Both the position numbers and the translations under genes were made by a program. From Spinellus fusiger (taxonomy: Eukaryota; Mucoromycota; Mucoromycetes; Mucorales; Phycomycetaceae), in the NCBI GenBank assembly GCA_025094145.1, contig JALLLS010000051.1, forward strand, positions 124,001 to 188,000: DNA of 64,000 nucleotides. The letters are read 5' to 3'. Shown here in pieces: positions 11,932 through 23,537 of the stretch. Position 1 is the stretch's first letter. Each line of letters opens with the position of its first letter. The notes under the pieces are model-generated. The model did no database searches. It was not told the origin of the DNA and saw only the letters and a list, made by a program, of their open reading frames with translations.

Positions 11932-13400
11932 GGATCTCAGTGGAAAAGTACTTTGCCGGACTTCATCCGTTGTTTTTTACTAATTTTTTATTATTCGTCG
12001 TAACCCTAGATAAAGGAGGGGAGGATATTGGCGGTTGATGATTGGATGTTTATCCTATCTGATTCATGATGGCAGTGTCTGACTTGATAAAATACTGGCA
12101 TGATTGGATTAAAGTGACTTGTAAATGACTCAACTAAGACTACCACCTACATTGGTGTTTGGAGTGTTGAATGGCTTTTTGAGTGATGTAATAAAGGAAC
12201 TATTACTGTATTCTATTGATTCATCGTCCTGTATTAATAGAAATGGTAGTGTTAAGACGAGTATCAACAGAATCACCGTTTGGTGGAATTTAGAATGGAG
12301 AAAGTATCAGGAAATAGCAAGCAATACTGGACTGTGCTGCCAAGTCATATTTCTTTATTTCTCTTAGTAAGCCAGTGTTATTAAGGACTGACATAAGTCA
12401 CTCTACTTTCATCTCCGCTGACATATGATTGGCTTTATCCATGTAAACAATATATGTTATTGGCTATGGTTGCTTACTCATACTCTACCAGATAAAAAAG
12501 CACATGAGTCTCCCGTCATTTAGCATATCTATTTCCTGTGATATATTTTAAAGCTCAGGATTGATTCATGGGCGGTGCTAACATTTCCTCGTTCTTATTT
12601 CTATAGTGTATCAGATAGAAAGGAGTCACATGTATTGTGCAGGTGTTAAGACTATAGACTTATTACCCTTCTTATGTTGGAAAGGATGTTCTATGCTCTA
12701 CAGTCCAAACAAAGGTACTGTCAGATAAGTTAAATCTGCTGCCTATAGTGTGTGCTGGTGACTCTTATTTTCTACTTTAAATTTCTATATTCATTCCACT
12801 ACTGCTTATCTTGTGCACTATTCACCAGAATAAGGTTATTAGGTAGGTTATCTTGTGTGCTATTATCGCTTATTCCTAATCATCTTTTATAGGATAAAAT
12901 GGCATCTACTAGTATATTTATATGTCTAACCATCCCTACACCAGTGAACTCTTTAAAATTCACTTATAGTTGTTGCCATAGTAATAAATAATAACAGTAT
13001 CCACCCCCTCCTCCTTATCTCTCTTGTCGGGAAAACTATGATTACAATATAGAGACTCTAAAAAAGAAATAGCTTATAAATATGATTATTATTTTTCTTT
13101 CTTTCTCTCTATTCACTGTATACAGTTCTACAACCACAATAAATACATTTTAACTATTGTACTCATTTTATACCATCTGTCCCCTCCCCAAATAGAGGCC
13201 CTGGAGCCAGAGACATAACTGATACACTAAAACAGCACAGACCTCTCCTATTTTACTCAATGCAAACAAAACAAGGCATTTGTAGGTGTAGATCCACTTA
13301 TAGGTATAGATACTACACTATTGAACATCAATAAACACTACCAAGTACCACTAGATATTAATAAGCACTACCAGGCACCACTGGATATTAATAAACACTG
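11932..13400. other. Intergenic, no convincing gene
   Basis: Upstream region of the thioredoxin reductase gene and, at its right end, the 3' UTR of the Sel1 gene. An 80-codon frame at 12125-12367 (+) has no recognisable domain and no coding-like composition. A short imperfect tandem with the core CACTACCA and GATATTAATAAACACT occurs around 13325-13400. Confidence 0.5.
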
Positions 13401-13559
13401 CTACATAATACTGCAGTCTTCTTGTGACCTCTTCTTTTTGACATCTTTTCTTTTCGTGTCGCCATGGAGTTTCTTGTAAGCTCTTGGATCACCATGGCTG
13501 GCTGCCAATGTATACCATTTTGTAGCCTCATTGGCATCCTTGGGAACACCTATTCCCAT
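13401..13559 (-). other. In-frame extension of the Sel1 gene beyond a TAA, ending in a CAAX box
   Basis: After the TAA at 13560-13562 the same frame stays open for 52 codons to TAG (13401-13403). It encodes a further Sel1-type half repeat (GIGVPKDANEATKWYTLAAS), a basic stretch, and the final four residues CSIM, a farnesylation-type CAAX box. The conserved continuation shows that it was recently coding. Either the TAA is a real nonsense mutation or it is a sequencing error. No GT-AG intron of frame-keeping length removes it. Confidence 0.75.
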
Positions 13560-14849
13560 TTATGTAAAATAGCCCACAGTATACTCTGCCTTGGGAAGCT
13601 CCTTTTCTGCTGCACTCAATGCCCACATGTAGGCATCCCTGTCAGAAGGGGGTAGGATCCCAGGACACCCTATCAAATACCAAGCAGTAAGAGCAAAACA
13701 AGCCTCTGCATATCCCTGCTGAGCTGCTGTTGTGTAATAATGAATCGAAAGAGCCGAGTTCTGTTGACACCCTAGTCTACCGTGCTCATAACACACTCCC
13801 AGACGGTGGATCGAGGGGAGATGGCCCAGATCAGCTGCCTGTTGATAGAGTGAGACAGCATACACAGGGTCCACAAAGGCAATGTTAGGGACTCCCTTTT
13901 CATGTAAAAGAGCGAGCTCATAAAGAGCATGAGGGAACTCTGTTGTGGCAGCTTCAGCAGATCGTTTGAGCCATTTGACACCATCACGCGGGTTTCTTGT
14001 CATGCCTAGCTCACCCTTCATTTCCACAAGGCCTAGACGGTACATGGCACCTGGATGACCGAGAGCAGCGGCTTTTCTATAATGAAGAAGTGGTCTATTC
14101 AATCATAGTGTACTTTGCTATTATACTGTTTTGAGCACCAAGATTACCTGTAAAACTGAATTGCCTTTCCATTGTCTTTTCGTGATCCCAAGCCCTCTTC
14201 GTAACATTTGGCTGTTCTAAGGAGAGAGTCAACAGTGTAAATAACATTGACAAAGATCTTTATTGCCTAGTTACCTATAAGAAGCATCGGCATGGTGATG
14301 TTTGGAGGCCTGTAGAAACAGAGAGAACGCCTTGTCGGGGTCACTCTTGTGCTTCTTATGGATAATCCCCAACCCATAGAGATTGGCAAGATAGTATTGA
14401 GATTCGACATGTCCCTGTGTCGCTAACTGCTTTAACAGCTTTTCTGCTTCCGCCAAACAGTCCCGTCGAGTGAGATCCGTGTCCTCCAAGGGTTTAACAG
14501 CCTCTACCATGAATATAGCAAAATCACATTGGATGTCAGGACTATTAGTCTTTTTAGCATTTTCCCTGTACATAGTCAGGGTCTGTGAATAAGACAACAA
14601 GGCAGCATGGTGGCCTGGCTTGAGATGGGAGTGATCCAGAAGGATACTGGGTGATAGACTGGGTGTAGAGTCGGGTTTTAGGTGAGGTCGTAGTGAGTCT
14701 TGAGGGGATTGAATAAAGCATGAACTGGAAGAGGAAGAGGAAGCAGTGGAGTGGCCATACAGTGGAGTGACCGTGAGTTCTGTGGCCTCTTCTATCTCTA
14801 TAGACCTCACTTGAAGAGGAGGTGTGGTTGGCATGAGTGGTTTGTTCAT
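13560..14849 (-). CDS. Chs4/Skt5-like Sel1-repeat protein, C-terminus cut by a stop
   Basis: Three exons (14849-14275, 14216-14148, 14076-13560) give 386 aa. The first ~130 residues are Ser/Pro-rich and probably disordered; then several tandem Sel1 (TPR-like) repeats follow, e.g. AEKLLKQLATQGHVESQYYL, ALGHPGAMYRLGLVEMKGEL and AADLGHLPSIHRLGVCYEHG. The exon 3 acceptor at 14077-14078 restores a perfect repeat (FYR/KAAALGHPGAMYRLG). The Chs4/Skt5 family activates chitin synthase at the plasma membrane and usually ends in a prenylated CAAX box; here that part lies beyond a TAA (see 13401-13559). The start at 14849 is preferred over an in-frame ATG at 14906, whose extra residues come from a poly-A-rich stretch. 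Family assignment is an inference from repeats plus CAAX. Confidence 0.78.
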
Positions 14850-15502
14850 GGAAGAATCAATTGAGTTTTGGTTTTTCTTTCTTTCTCTTTTTTTTTGTAT
14901 GAACAAATATCAGCTTACAAGTGATAAAGTGGTCTTTTTATGCTGTTAGGCTACATAGGGTACCTGAAAAGAACAGAAATAGCCATCTTGTCAATCACAC
15001 AACACATCCACACAGAAGTAGCCTACTGTTATCACAGATAGAGAGATCTCCGATGTCTGCATACCTCCCCCTTTCGTATCGTGCGTCTCATACTGTAATG
15101 GAGGAGTTCCCTGTGGAGTTCTATACCCCACATTGGACAAGTTCTGTTGATTCAACTCTAACTATGGGCAATGGTATAAGAGAATGAATTACTATAAATG
15201 GAATATAAACCCCTTCAATGTATAGAATAAGAATGATGAATTGTGAAATAGTTCCTGTATGAGCCATGGTAGGCATGCATATAAGTAATGGTTTCCATAA
15301 AATGATCTAATTCTAATACCAATCTATTCCTATCCATTGTATATCGCTCTTTCAATATGTATCACACATACTTAAGATTTCACTTTTTTTACCTCCCCTT
15401 TTGTTGTTTTTTTCCTGTTCTACTTTACCACTTCCTCCTATTCAATCCTATTTGTTACTTACATCCTTCCCCCCACTCTTTATTATTATTATTATTATTA
15501 CA
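14850..15502. other. Divergent promoter region
   Basis: This is the only spacer between the Sel1 gene (leftward) and the TMEM14 gene (rightward), so it should hold both promoters. An ATT microsatellite (15481-15499) directly precedes the TMEM14 ATG. Open frames here (e.g. 14921-15187) have no recognisable content. Confidence 0.5.
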
Positions 15503-15971
15503 ATGGAGTATTTTGGTTATGTTTACGGTACTTTGGTGGCAGTTGGAGGTCTCATTGGCTATGTGAAAGGTAAAATATAACACCTTATGGATCTATTTAC
15601 AGTTAGCCGGTAGCCAAATTTCTCTCTTGTCAGGACTTGTACTTGGTACAGGCATCTCTGTAGGTGCTTACAAGGCGTCCTATGGCAGTATTGGGCTAGG
15701 ATTAGGTATATAGAAGCAAAAGAAAAGAAAAAAGAGAAAGAAAGTTGAGTCGTGGTGGTACTAATACTGATCTACACTACAGCCAGCAATTTAATCTTGC
15801 TAGCAGTGATGGCTAACAGATACAGGAAAACTGGTAAATTTATGCCTGCAGGGCTTATTGCCTTGACCAGGTAAGCTTTTCTCTTTATTCTATACTCTTT
15901 TTGTTTCTTTTCTTCTTCTCAGTCATCAAATGTTTAGTACGTCGATGGCGATATATTATGGACGTGGATAA
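15503..15971 (+). CDS. TMEM14-family small membrane protein
   Basis: Four exons (15503-15569, 15607-15705, 15783-15870, 15923-15971) give 100 aa, the usual size of the family. The protein is almost all hydrophobic, with four predicted membrane helices. Family motifs are GYVYGTLVAVGGLIGYVKAG near the N-terminus and GKFMPAGLIAL before the last helix. Introns are 37-77 bp, GT-AG. The in-frame TAG just after exon 2 confirms that splicing is needed. TMEM14 proteins sit in mitochondrial or other membranes; animal TMEM14C is linked to porphyrin transport, but the fungal role is not established. Confidence 0.85.
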
Positions 15972-16173
15972 ACCGTGTGATGAGGAGATCAGTAACACTA
16001 CTTATTTTGTGATAAACAGTAATAATAAAAATGCTGACAATAAAAGCAAGTGTGAAATATGCAAGACTAAAACATTAGAAAAACGAGGGGAAAGGGACAT
16101 ATATGGGTGGGAATGAGACCTATGACTTGCTAAACATAGTTCTATGGAAGTGGCTGTGATGGTATAAAAAGTG

Positions 16174-17575
16174 TTACAGATGATCGAACCTTACAGTACC
16201 CTGCTGTGTGTCAATAACAATCTTTCTGCCTTGGGGAGTTTCGACATAAACAATATCAGACAAATCCTCTTGTTGGAGCAAATGTTCAGGCGGAAGAAAC
16301 ATGAGGAAGCCACGGATCAACCACGGCTTACCATTGAACAATTGTGTTACACGCTCCAATACCTGGAGTGTATTGATACTGATAGTATATTCATTAGCAC
16401 ATCACAGTAAATAGTAGATTATACAGCATAGATCACGGATAAAGTGTTTATGTTTACCTTTTAGATTGAAAGCTGTTCATGATCTCTAGGAACTCACTAA
16501 ATACTGCAGGCTGCTCTGAATAGTCCTGTTGTATTTGGTTTAAATAGCCCATCGCGTCGTTTTTTAAAGTCTTTTTCTCTACGGGTTTGGTAGGCACAGC
16601 AATAGGCACAGCAGAAGGCGGTGGCAGGGGTGCATTGGATGCATTGGGCACACTTGGCACACCAGAAATGCTAAGAATACTATACTCATTCTGTGGTACA
16701 TCCATGGGAAGACTAAGGAAATCAACAAGGTCCTTTCTTCCATTCTCACTACTATTGCTACTAGAAGAAGAAATACCACTGGGAAGAGCCCTCAGTTCCT
16801 TGCCAAAGACACCTTCCATAAGACGGAGTATCTAGCATAAGCCCATAAATACACTAGTGATACACCTTTGCCCCCGTACCTCCTGCTGCTTATCCTTTGC
16901 TGTGTGGGGATCGTAGGCTTGCGACACATTCTCTTCTTCTCTTCTCAACACAGTTCGAACCCACATCAGTGTCTCCTCTGTTCTCACTCCATCTGCACAT
17001 TGAGATACCAATTTGGCTCCACCTGTAGCTACCAATGCCTTGCCAAGATCCTCATTCTGAACAAACTTGGCGAGTAGAGCACGTCGAAGAGCTTCTCCTG
17101 GTACCTGACGTGTCTCCTGTGTCTTATTAAATTCTACGCCCTGTGCTGCTGGTGAATAGCCAAGTGGGTCATTAGAATCCAGCGTAAAGCGTCTGTAAAG
17201 ATCAGGTAGGTGTTTTACTCTAGAGGCCTCAAAGTAATGTTGAACAGACGCCCAGGCGTGGTCATCTAAGTGTAATAGAACAAGTTGCGCCGGATTGGCT
17301 GGTGCTGCAGGTGAGATGGGGTCATGGAGGTCAGTATTGCGCATGTAGTCATGAGAGAGTAGTCTTCGCCAGTGTGGAAATTGAGTATACAAAAACTGGT
17401 AGTCTTCGTTGGTTGTACAGTGCTCTCCTGGAAGTTTGCCTGGTCGTTTTGCTTCTGCCGTGATATCAAGGCAGAATGTACATCCATTCCAATGATCTTC
17501 ACTTTTCTCCTTGGTGTCCGTCTCAAGGCATAATTCTTCGTGTATTGTGGCTATATTTGTGTCTGTGGCAGTCAT
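16174..17575 (-). CDS. NADAR-like domain fused to a PAH (Sin3-type) domain
   Basis: Three exons (17575-16880, 16831-16458, 16378-16174; introns 48 and 79 bp) give 424 aa. Residues ~85-220 resemble the NADAR/DUF1768 fold: WASVQHYFEASRV, then LRRALLAKFVQNEDLGKALV and ATGGAKLV. The Glu of the usual VEHY motif is Gln here and the C-terminal W-G motif is not seen. After a low-complexity Ser/Pro linker, residues ~330-405 form a paired amphipathic helix: AMGYLNQIQQDY, FSEFLEIMNSFQ, VLERVTQLFNGKPWLIRGF, LMFLPPEHLL. PAH domains bind repressor peptides in Sin3 complexes; NADAR enzymes remove ADP-ribose from N-glycosidic adducts. Activity of this copy is doubtful; a nuclear scaffold role is an inference. 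The PAH call is strong, the NADAR call moderate. Confidence 0.78.
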
Positions 17576-18051
17576 GTCAATGGTTCAGTAGATTCATGGA
17601 GCTGTCCTTCAAAAGTTAAAGCAGAGAAAAAGACACGTAAAAGAAGACTCACTGACAGACGGGGAAGCATGGACTAGTCTACGTCATCCATTGTGTGTAT
17701 CCAATCCAAGGACCTTTGCCCTATAGTAAATCACATGACTTGGACATTGAGAAATATTGGTTGGGTATGTCTAGGGAGAGTGTATTTTAATGCCTTGAGA
17801 GCAGTAGTGAATTAATACTCTTTGTTTATATTTATTCGTAATGCTGTAATAAATGATGAGTGGAATAACATAGTACTTATTTTTTTTTGGATACTCTATA
17901 TTCTCTGTGTAATTGACTAAAACAGCAACCTACTTGTTAGTCAGTAGGTCTCTAATAATGAAAAGATGTTGGGGCCTTTTTTTTATTTTCATGCCTCTAC
18001 TATTTCTCAGAAGAACATATACAAAGAGAGTTGCTCGTACATTGTCCGAGC

Positions 18052-18085
<34 letters not shown>

Positions 18086-19653
18086 AAATGAAATGCTTAT
18101 CTCGAACACTAATCACAATTGTTGTGTTTATCATTCTTAACCAACCACAACCTATATCTGCTTATTAATTTATGGTGCAATGTTTCTTTTAGTAAGGACA
18201 TATCATTCTGGTTCAGAAGGATTAAACGCTTCATTACCACCACAGGCATTTATCATAAGAGCTGAATTTTGAGGTATAAGAATTCATCCTTGTTTTAAAT
18301 ATATCAATAAATAAAAGAATCTTCCTTGCATAGGTTGTAATTGTCTTTTTCTAGAAATCCTTGTTAGTATGTCTTTTTTTAAGATTCTTCATCAATTGGT
18401 CTATAAATAAATATAAAAGTTCAAGTGATAGTATGAGCTTGTCGTCTTTGATCTTGGGTATCAAAGGAAATCCGGAAAGTCAAACGTGTAGTAGAACTCT
18501 GGTCTTTATTCATTCAATTCAATACTTCTTTTATACTATTTTCTATATGCTAATACTTCCAACTATGATATTATTGAAATGTAATGGAATGTGTCCCTAC
18601 ATTTCTTTCTTCTTTTAGCTGGCTTTTCTTTTAGAGATGCCACTATCCATAAAAAGAAAGTAACATCACGACAAGCCTATTTAAGAATCAGATAACAATA
18701 TAGCTCTATTCAGATATTAGATCAAACTAACAGCCTTACAGATATCAAATCAGAACATCAGATCAGAACATCATTGTATTGATATATTCAACCACCGCTT
18801 CTAAAATGAAAAACACTAACTAATTAATCTCCGTCGCACTCTTTGGGAACTATAACCATTTGTCTTTGTCATAGAAATATACACTGTGCATAGTTAAAAC
18901 CCCAAACATAGATACGACATAGAACACACGAACGAAATAGAATATATTTGTTTATTAGGTGTATATCACTAATTATTATTGTCTTTGATATTATATTTTA
19001 AGCTTTAAACTCAGGTATACGCTCATGACAAAATAATTGATAGCCATCAACCCATATCTGAATACTATTGAAGAAATATATAAACTACATACATAGACAC
19101 TTTAATCTATTCTACAGGGCTTTGTCCTTCCAGACCATTTTTTCTTGCTCTTGTTGGTAATGAGTTAATAACTCTCTTGTACGACCAATGAATACAGTGC
19201 TGTTGCTTATCGGATTTAAGGAGATGGTTTTATATAAAAACAAATGTCTCTGCACCACTCATTGAATTGTGGCCATTGAAACTTGCACAATTTCTCTCAT
19301 GAATGATCGCAATCGCCTTGTATGGATCGTGTGACATTCAATGATCTACCACTCTCTTTGTACTTTATCACAACGTAACTAACAGTAGTGCAGTGAAGGT
19401 TAGAGTAAGAAGCTGTCCCAGTTAGAATAAGGTTATAAACAGTATCTCATTGTAAGTTCAACAGCAAATGTCTCTTACAAAGCTTTATACTTCTATAAAA
19501 GAATAATAAAGAATATGCTTAATAGTCATAGGAGAGTCGAGTATTATGTATAGAAACTAATAAAGAAGAAATGTTTAAAGGAAAAGTCTATTTCTTTGGG
19601 CAAGAATGTAGGAGTGTATACGAGGCGTGGCTTCATCTAAAATACGATTTCGG
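17576..19653. other. Intergenic, AT-rich
   Basis: No gene was recognised. It holds the promoter of the NADAR/PAH gene at its left end and a TTA microsatellite at 18052-18084. Short frames at 17913-18140 and 18361-18618 have no recognisable domains and are judged random. Confidence 0.5.
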
Positions 19654-20540
19654 TCTACACTTATAATTCTTGGGAAATAGATAAACAAAGTACTAAATTA
19701 TACTACTTTTAATTGGCCAAATTGTCTGAAAAGATATTTTCGCTGTGTAAATAATGTGTCTCAAACTCTATTTACTTATTTTAGTAATAGATATGAATTT
19801 TGCAATTGAAAAGTATAAAATTGGCTATAAAAGGAGAATAAATAGCCAGAAGCACCTTATTAAGACTCAGGCATGACTACTCCTCTCTTAACATAAGATA
19901 CTATGAATAAGCTCACAGTAGGGGTGCATAATAATGTTCAAAGAATATTGATTACAGAACCTATGAAATTAACTATAGTATTAATTTTATATAGATGGGT
20001 GCCAAATATTCTTACATTAAGAACAGTATAGCCATTGATTGATTAAATGTCCATAACCTCCAACAAAAAATAGCATCAAAGTTTGCTCTAACTGTGGTGC
20101 TTAATAAGAACAAGGTATTGTTTCCGATGCTATATTTTAAAGCCAAGGCAGAAAGAGTGTGATTTGCTTAACTTGTAAATTTTATGAAACTAGAGGCTAT
20201 TCTGAAGGTAAAAAGGTAAATATTGTCTTTACCAGAGCTTGGGCTCATTACAATCTACAAGATACTCTTCTGTTGTTAGGTAAGTAAAGACTCTTTTCAG
20301 GTCAGACCCGAGTGATCTTCTATACTATTAATTGTGTTTAAGGCGTATGTTCTATTACTATCTATTTCCCTAAAATAAAACATAAGGCTTTTAGAGTGTG
20401 GGTTTTATTGTTACGAGGAAATGTACTTTGACAATGACTATAGCAACAAATGCTATTAGCTATATGATTTTAATAAACAATTTTATTCACCAGTAGTATA
20501 GTTTAAAAATAATATACTTTGATGGAGATGTATACTATTT
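19654..20540 (-). mobile_element. Eroded copy (A) of the CACACC-end transposon family
   Basis: Many segments match the copy at 55241-56464 in the same left-to-right order: TTGGCCAAAT...TTTTCGCTGTG, AATTTTGCAATTGAAAAGTATA, CTCTCTTAACATAA, the stretch near AAACAAGGTATTGTTTCCGATGCT, and GAGCTTGGGCTCATT. Terminal motifs are too worn to place exactly; a TACACTTATAATTCTTGGGA-like left end starts near 19654. It is heavily diverged and therefore older than the other copies. Confidence 0.7.
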
Positions 20541-20650
20541 CCGTGAATTATTCGCTTAAAAAAAGAAATTACTTCTAACTGCATAAATGGAAAGTGATGT
20601 TATTTTTAAAAAAGGCTAGAGAAGCTCTTGAGTATAGATTCAATAATCCG

Positions 20651-20761
20651 GTCTTTCCACTCTCAATTGGCCACCTTTGAAACTTTTTTGATTGCTTTCT
20701 GTTCAAGCTTTTGACCTTTTTTTTTTTTATAAAAAAAAAGATCAATTGAGAGTGGAAAGAC
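20651..20761. repeat. 19-bp perfect inverted repeat with poly-T/poly-A loop
   Basis: Arms GTCTTTCCACTCTCAATTG (20651-20669) and its exact complement (20743-20761) flank a 73-bp loop. The loop itself contains a T12/A9 run able to fold back. It may be a tiny foldback element or a hairpin transcript. No coding content. Confidence 0.75.
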
Positions 20762-22314
20762 TGTTCAAGTAAGTGACTTTAAAAGTAAATCATCTAAAAT
20801 CTGGGGTTACCTTTTTAGTATATACACATGCACTTATAATTCTTAATTCTTAATACTTTTTCAGTATAACACTCTATTATAATACCCACCCCATCTAACA
20901 AGACTGGTGTACTTGTCAAAGCCCATCTAAAAATAAATTAGAATTGAATAATGTGAGTTCTTTAGCCACTATACAAGTTCAATAAGAGATATCATGTCAA
21001 ATATTGATATTTATTGTAGATTAAACATAGAAAGCACTATCATAGCCTAAATATTAAAGCAATATTGTGCGACTAGCTCGGGTGAAATTGGAATCAACTG
21101 TGTCTGTAAGAGAGATCTCGGTAATAGAAATTTCAGAGCAAGAGTAGGATCAGGCTTGATCTTTATTAGACCAAGACGGAGCTCGCTAAGACTATAACAA
21201 CGCATGTTTTCATGACTATAGTGGATAGTCAATCGTATTAAGAAAAGGACTGCAAATCACTCAATCATATAACAAGACCGACTTTTGAGTATCACAAGAA
21301 AGGTTCAAGGGTTCACGAGTAGTCACATTGGGTTCATAGACAGTAGTATGATCCAAAGAGTAAATGAATGTTAATTAGATTTAGTATGGGTCATCTAAAT
21401 TAGCTGAACCATGCCAAGAATTACAATAGAGCTGATATCATGCCATGAATCAGGCTCAACAGTAAAACAATAATAGGTGTGTGTACATAGAAAAAGATGG
21501 TATCGACTCCAAAGATGATGCTGATGTCTTTTTCAATGCATTATCCTGAGCTTTATATACTATTCCACTTTAACTCTAAGGTTGATTGTCAATTATAAAT
21601 AGGTTTCTCCAGTAACTCATATAAAATATATATATAAAGTGGTAAAAGATATCAGATTGTATGGTTACTTCATCCAGCTGACCATCTCAAAGCATGTATT
21701 CACTTCCAATTGATTACCTTTAAGTTTATTTGAAAAGAAGTTATTTACAAAAATAAAATGATCTAAAGAGATGAATATCAGCTAATAGTTTCTCTGTTGC
21801 TCGAATATGGAAGAGTACTAAAGTATTTTGCAATGCTTCTTTGGTCAACATAGTGCGGAGATGTCAAGCTGCCAGATAGGTCAAAGGTAGGCCCGTCAAG
21901 TACCAAACAGTTTTAATAAGACAACTTTCCTCTCTATTGAGAATTTAAGGCATATTTATAATATATATTTATACCAAATTATGCTGTGTAAACTGAAAGA
22001 AATAATAACCTGAAACAAAAATTCACTATTTTTGATGAATCACTTTATTGGGATATTATATTATTCCGGTATTTGGGGGCAATTAAGTATCATAGGCAAT
22101 TATTCAAGTACTAGGGTATTTTCGTATTAGATCAGATAAAAATATAATTAAATCCTGAGTCTTTAAGCCTTTAAAAACCATACCGAGTACCTCATTTTAA
22201 ACCTATTTAACGGAAAATAAAAATTACATAGGATAAAAGTTGATTAATTACAAGATGTGGACATGGTTAAATAATCACCAAAGGCCTTCTTCCAATGACG
22301 TCTGACTATATGTA
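20762..22314. other. Intergenic, AT-rich, nothing recognised
   Basis: No gene, repeat unit or family motif could be supported; the longest frame (21047-21232, minus) is short and has no domain. Confidence 0.5.
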
Positions 22315-23537
22315 CACACCAGGAGACTTTTCCGGCCTTTAAGCGGTGATATCTCCTTCCTTTTACGTCACAATAAAAATTACCTTTTATGTGTCTGTGT
22401 TCAAAATCAAAAGGTTTGAAGTATTCAAATTATTGTTTCCTTTTGTGGATACCTCAATATCAAATTGTATTATTAATGGAATATATTGTTTATAAATAAA
22501 ATTGTTTATTGTAATAGTATAGCTAATGATATATTATGACTATAGCTACTGCCCAAGTGCATTCCCTCATAGCAATAGAATCTATATCCCAACATTATAA
22601 TGATTTGTCCTTGGGAGATAGATAACTATGATCACGATTATACCCCAGACACCTTAGACAGTATAGAAGACTACTTGGGACTAACTTGAAAGGAGTCTTT
22701 ACTTGCCTAATAACAATACAATGAGTGTCTTGTGGAATACAATGAGCCCAAGCCCAGATGAAGACACTGCTTACCTTTCTATCACTAGAATAGTCCTTGG
22801 TAGTGTCTATCACCTCCTTCTATTGTTTCTCTTTGTTAATAATGGCACAATACTTTGCTCAGTTATGCTCATCTTGACGAGTACTTGGGTGTTAAGTTGT
22901 ATGTGCAGTATGGGAGATAATAAAAAGAGGGGGATATAGTAACAAATAACAATTTTATCTATATTCTGGTGAAGTATACACTAGCCTTCACTCATAAAAT
23001 TCACAAGTCAAACAATTCACACTCTATTTATCTTGAGCGTAAAGTCCAGTATTAGAAACAATACCTTGTTATCATTAAGTACTATTGTTGAGAACAGTTA
23101 CAACAACATAGTTGCTAGAGCGATTATGGATATGGATTCAATGAATGGCTATAATTCTCTTAATATAAGTGAGTTTGGTTCTATTTTCTGGACAATGACC
23201 ACTAGAGTTAACTCTATAAGTTCTGTAATACATCTTTCTTAAACATTGTTACGCTGCAAATACTGTGGGCTTAAGGATAACACATTATGTTAAGAGAGGA
23301 ATATCAGTGGCTGAGTTGTAATTCTGGGGTGATTTTTGTTCTATTTCTTCTCTTTACAGCCAATTCTATACTTTTTAATTGCAAAGTCAATCGTCATTGC
23401 TAGAATAGGCAAGTAGAGTTTGGAATTGACCATTTGGACAGCGAAAAAGCCTTTTAAAACACATTGGCCAATCATAAGAATATTGCGGTTTTATTCTCAG
23501 GATATTTCTTTATATATCCCAAAAATCTCCTGGTGTG
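22315..23537 (+). mobile_element. 1.22-kb non-autonomous transposon (copy B)
   Basis: It starts CACACCAGGAGA and ends TCTCCTGGTGTG, with TA on both sides (22313-22314, 23538-23539). Its interior is nearly identical to copies at 33041-34264 and (inverted) 55241-56464. Near 23033-23210 it retains a relic of the family's transposase C-terminus: LNISEFGSIF matches LNVSKLGSLF at the end of the long copy's transposase, and SIRNNTLLSLST matches SIGNNVVLPLST. It is therefore an internal-deletion derivative moved by the transposase of a longer relative. No functional protein is likely. Confidence 0.88.

Noticed and set aside
12125..12367. 80-codon plus-strand frame as a small gene
   Set aside because: No family resemblance, no flanking promoter signal, and no neighbouring exon could be joined.
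14849..14906. Earlier ATG (14906) for the Sel1 protein
   Set aside because: The added residues derive from an A/G-rich low-complexity stretch typical of 5' UTRs; MNKPLMPTT is the more plausible start.
16951..16975. tRNA T-arm-like string GTTCGAACCC
   Set aside because: It lies inside the exon of the NADAR/PAH gene and no acceptor or anticodon stem fits around it.
20651..20761. CRISPR-like or terminator structure
   Set aside because: Only two inverted arms, no spaced direct repeats; the host is eukaryotic, where such terminators do not apply.
22595..22939. Small overlapping frames in copies B, C and F (72 and 78 codons on opposite strands) as conserved genes
   Set aside because: Their conservation between copies is explained by the transposon repeat; they overlap each other on opposite strands and match no domain.
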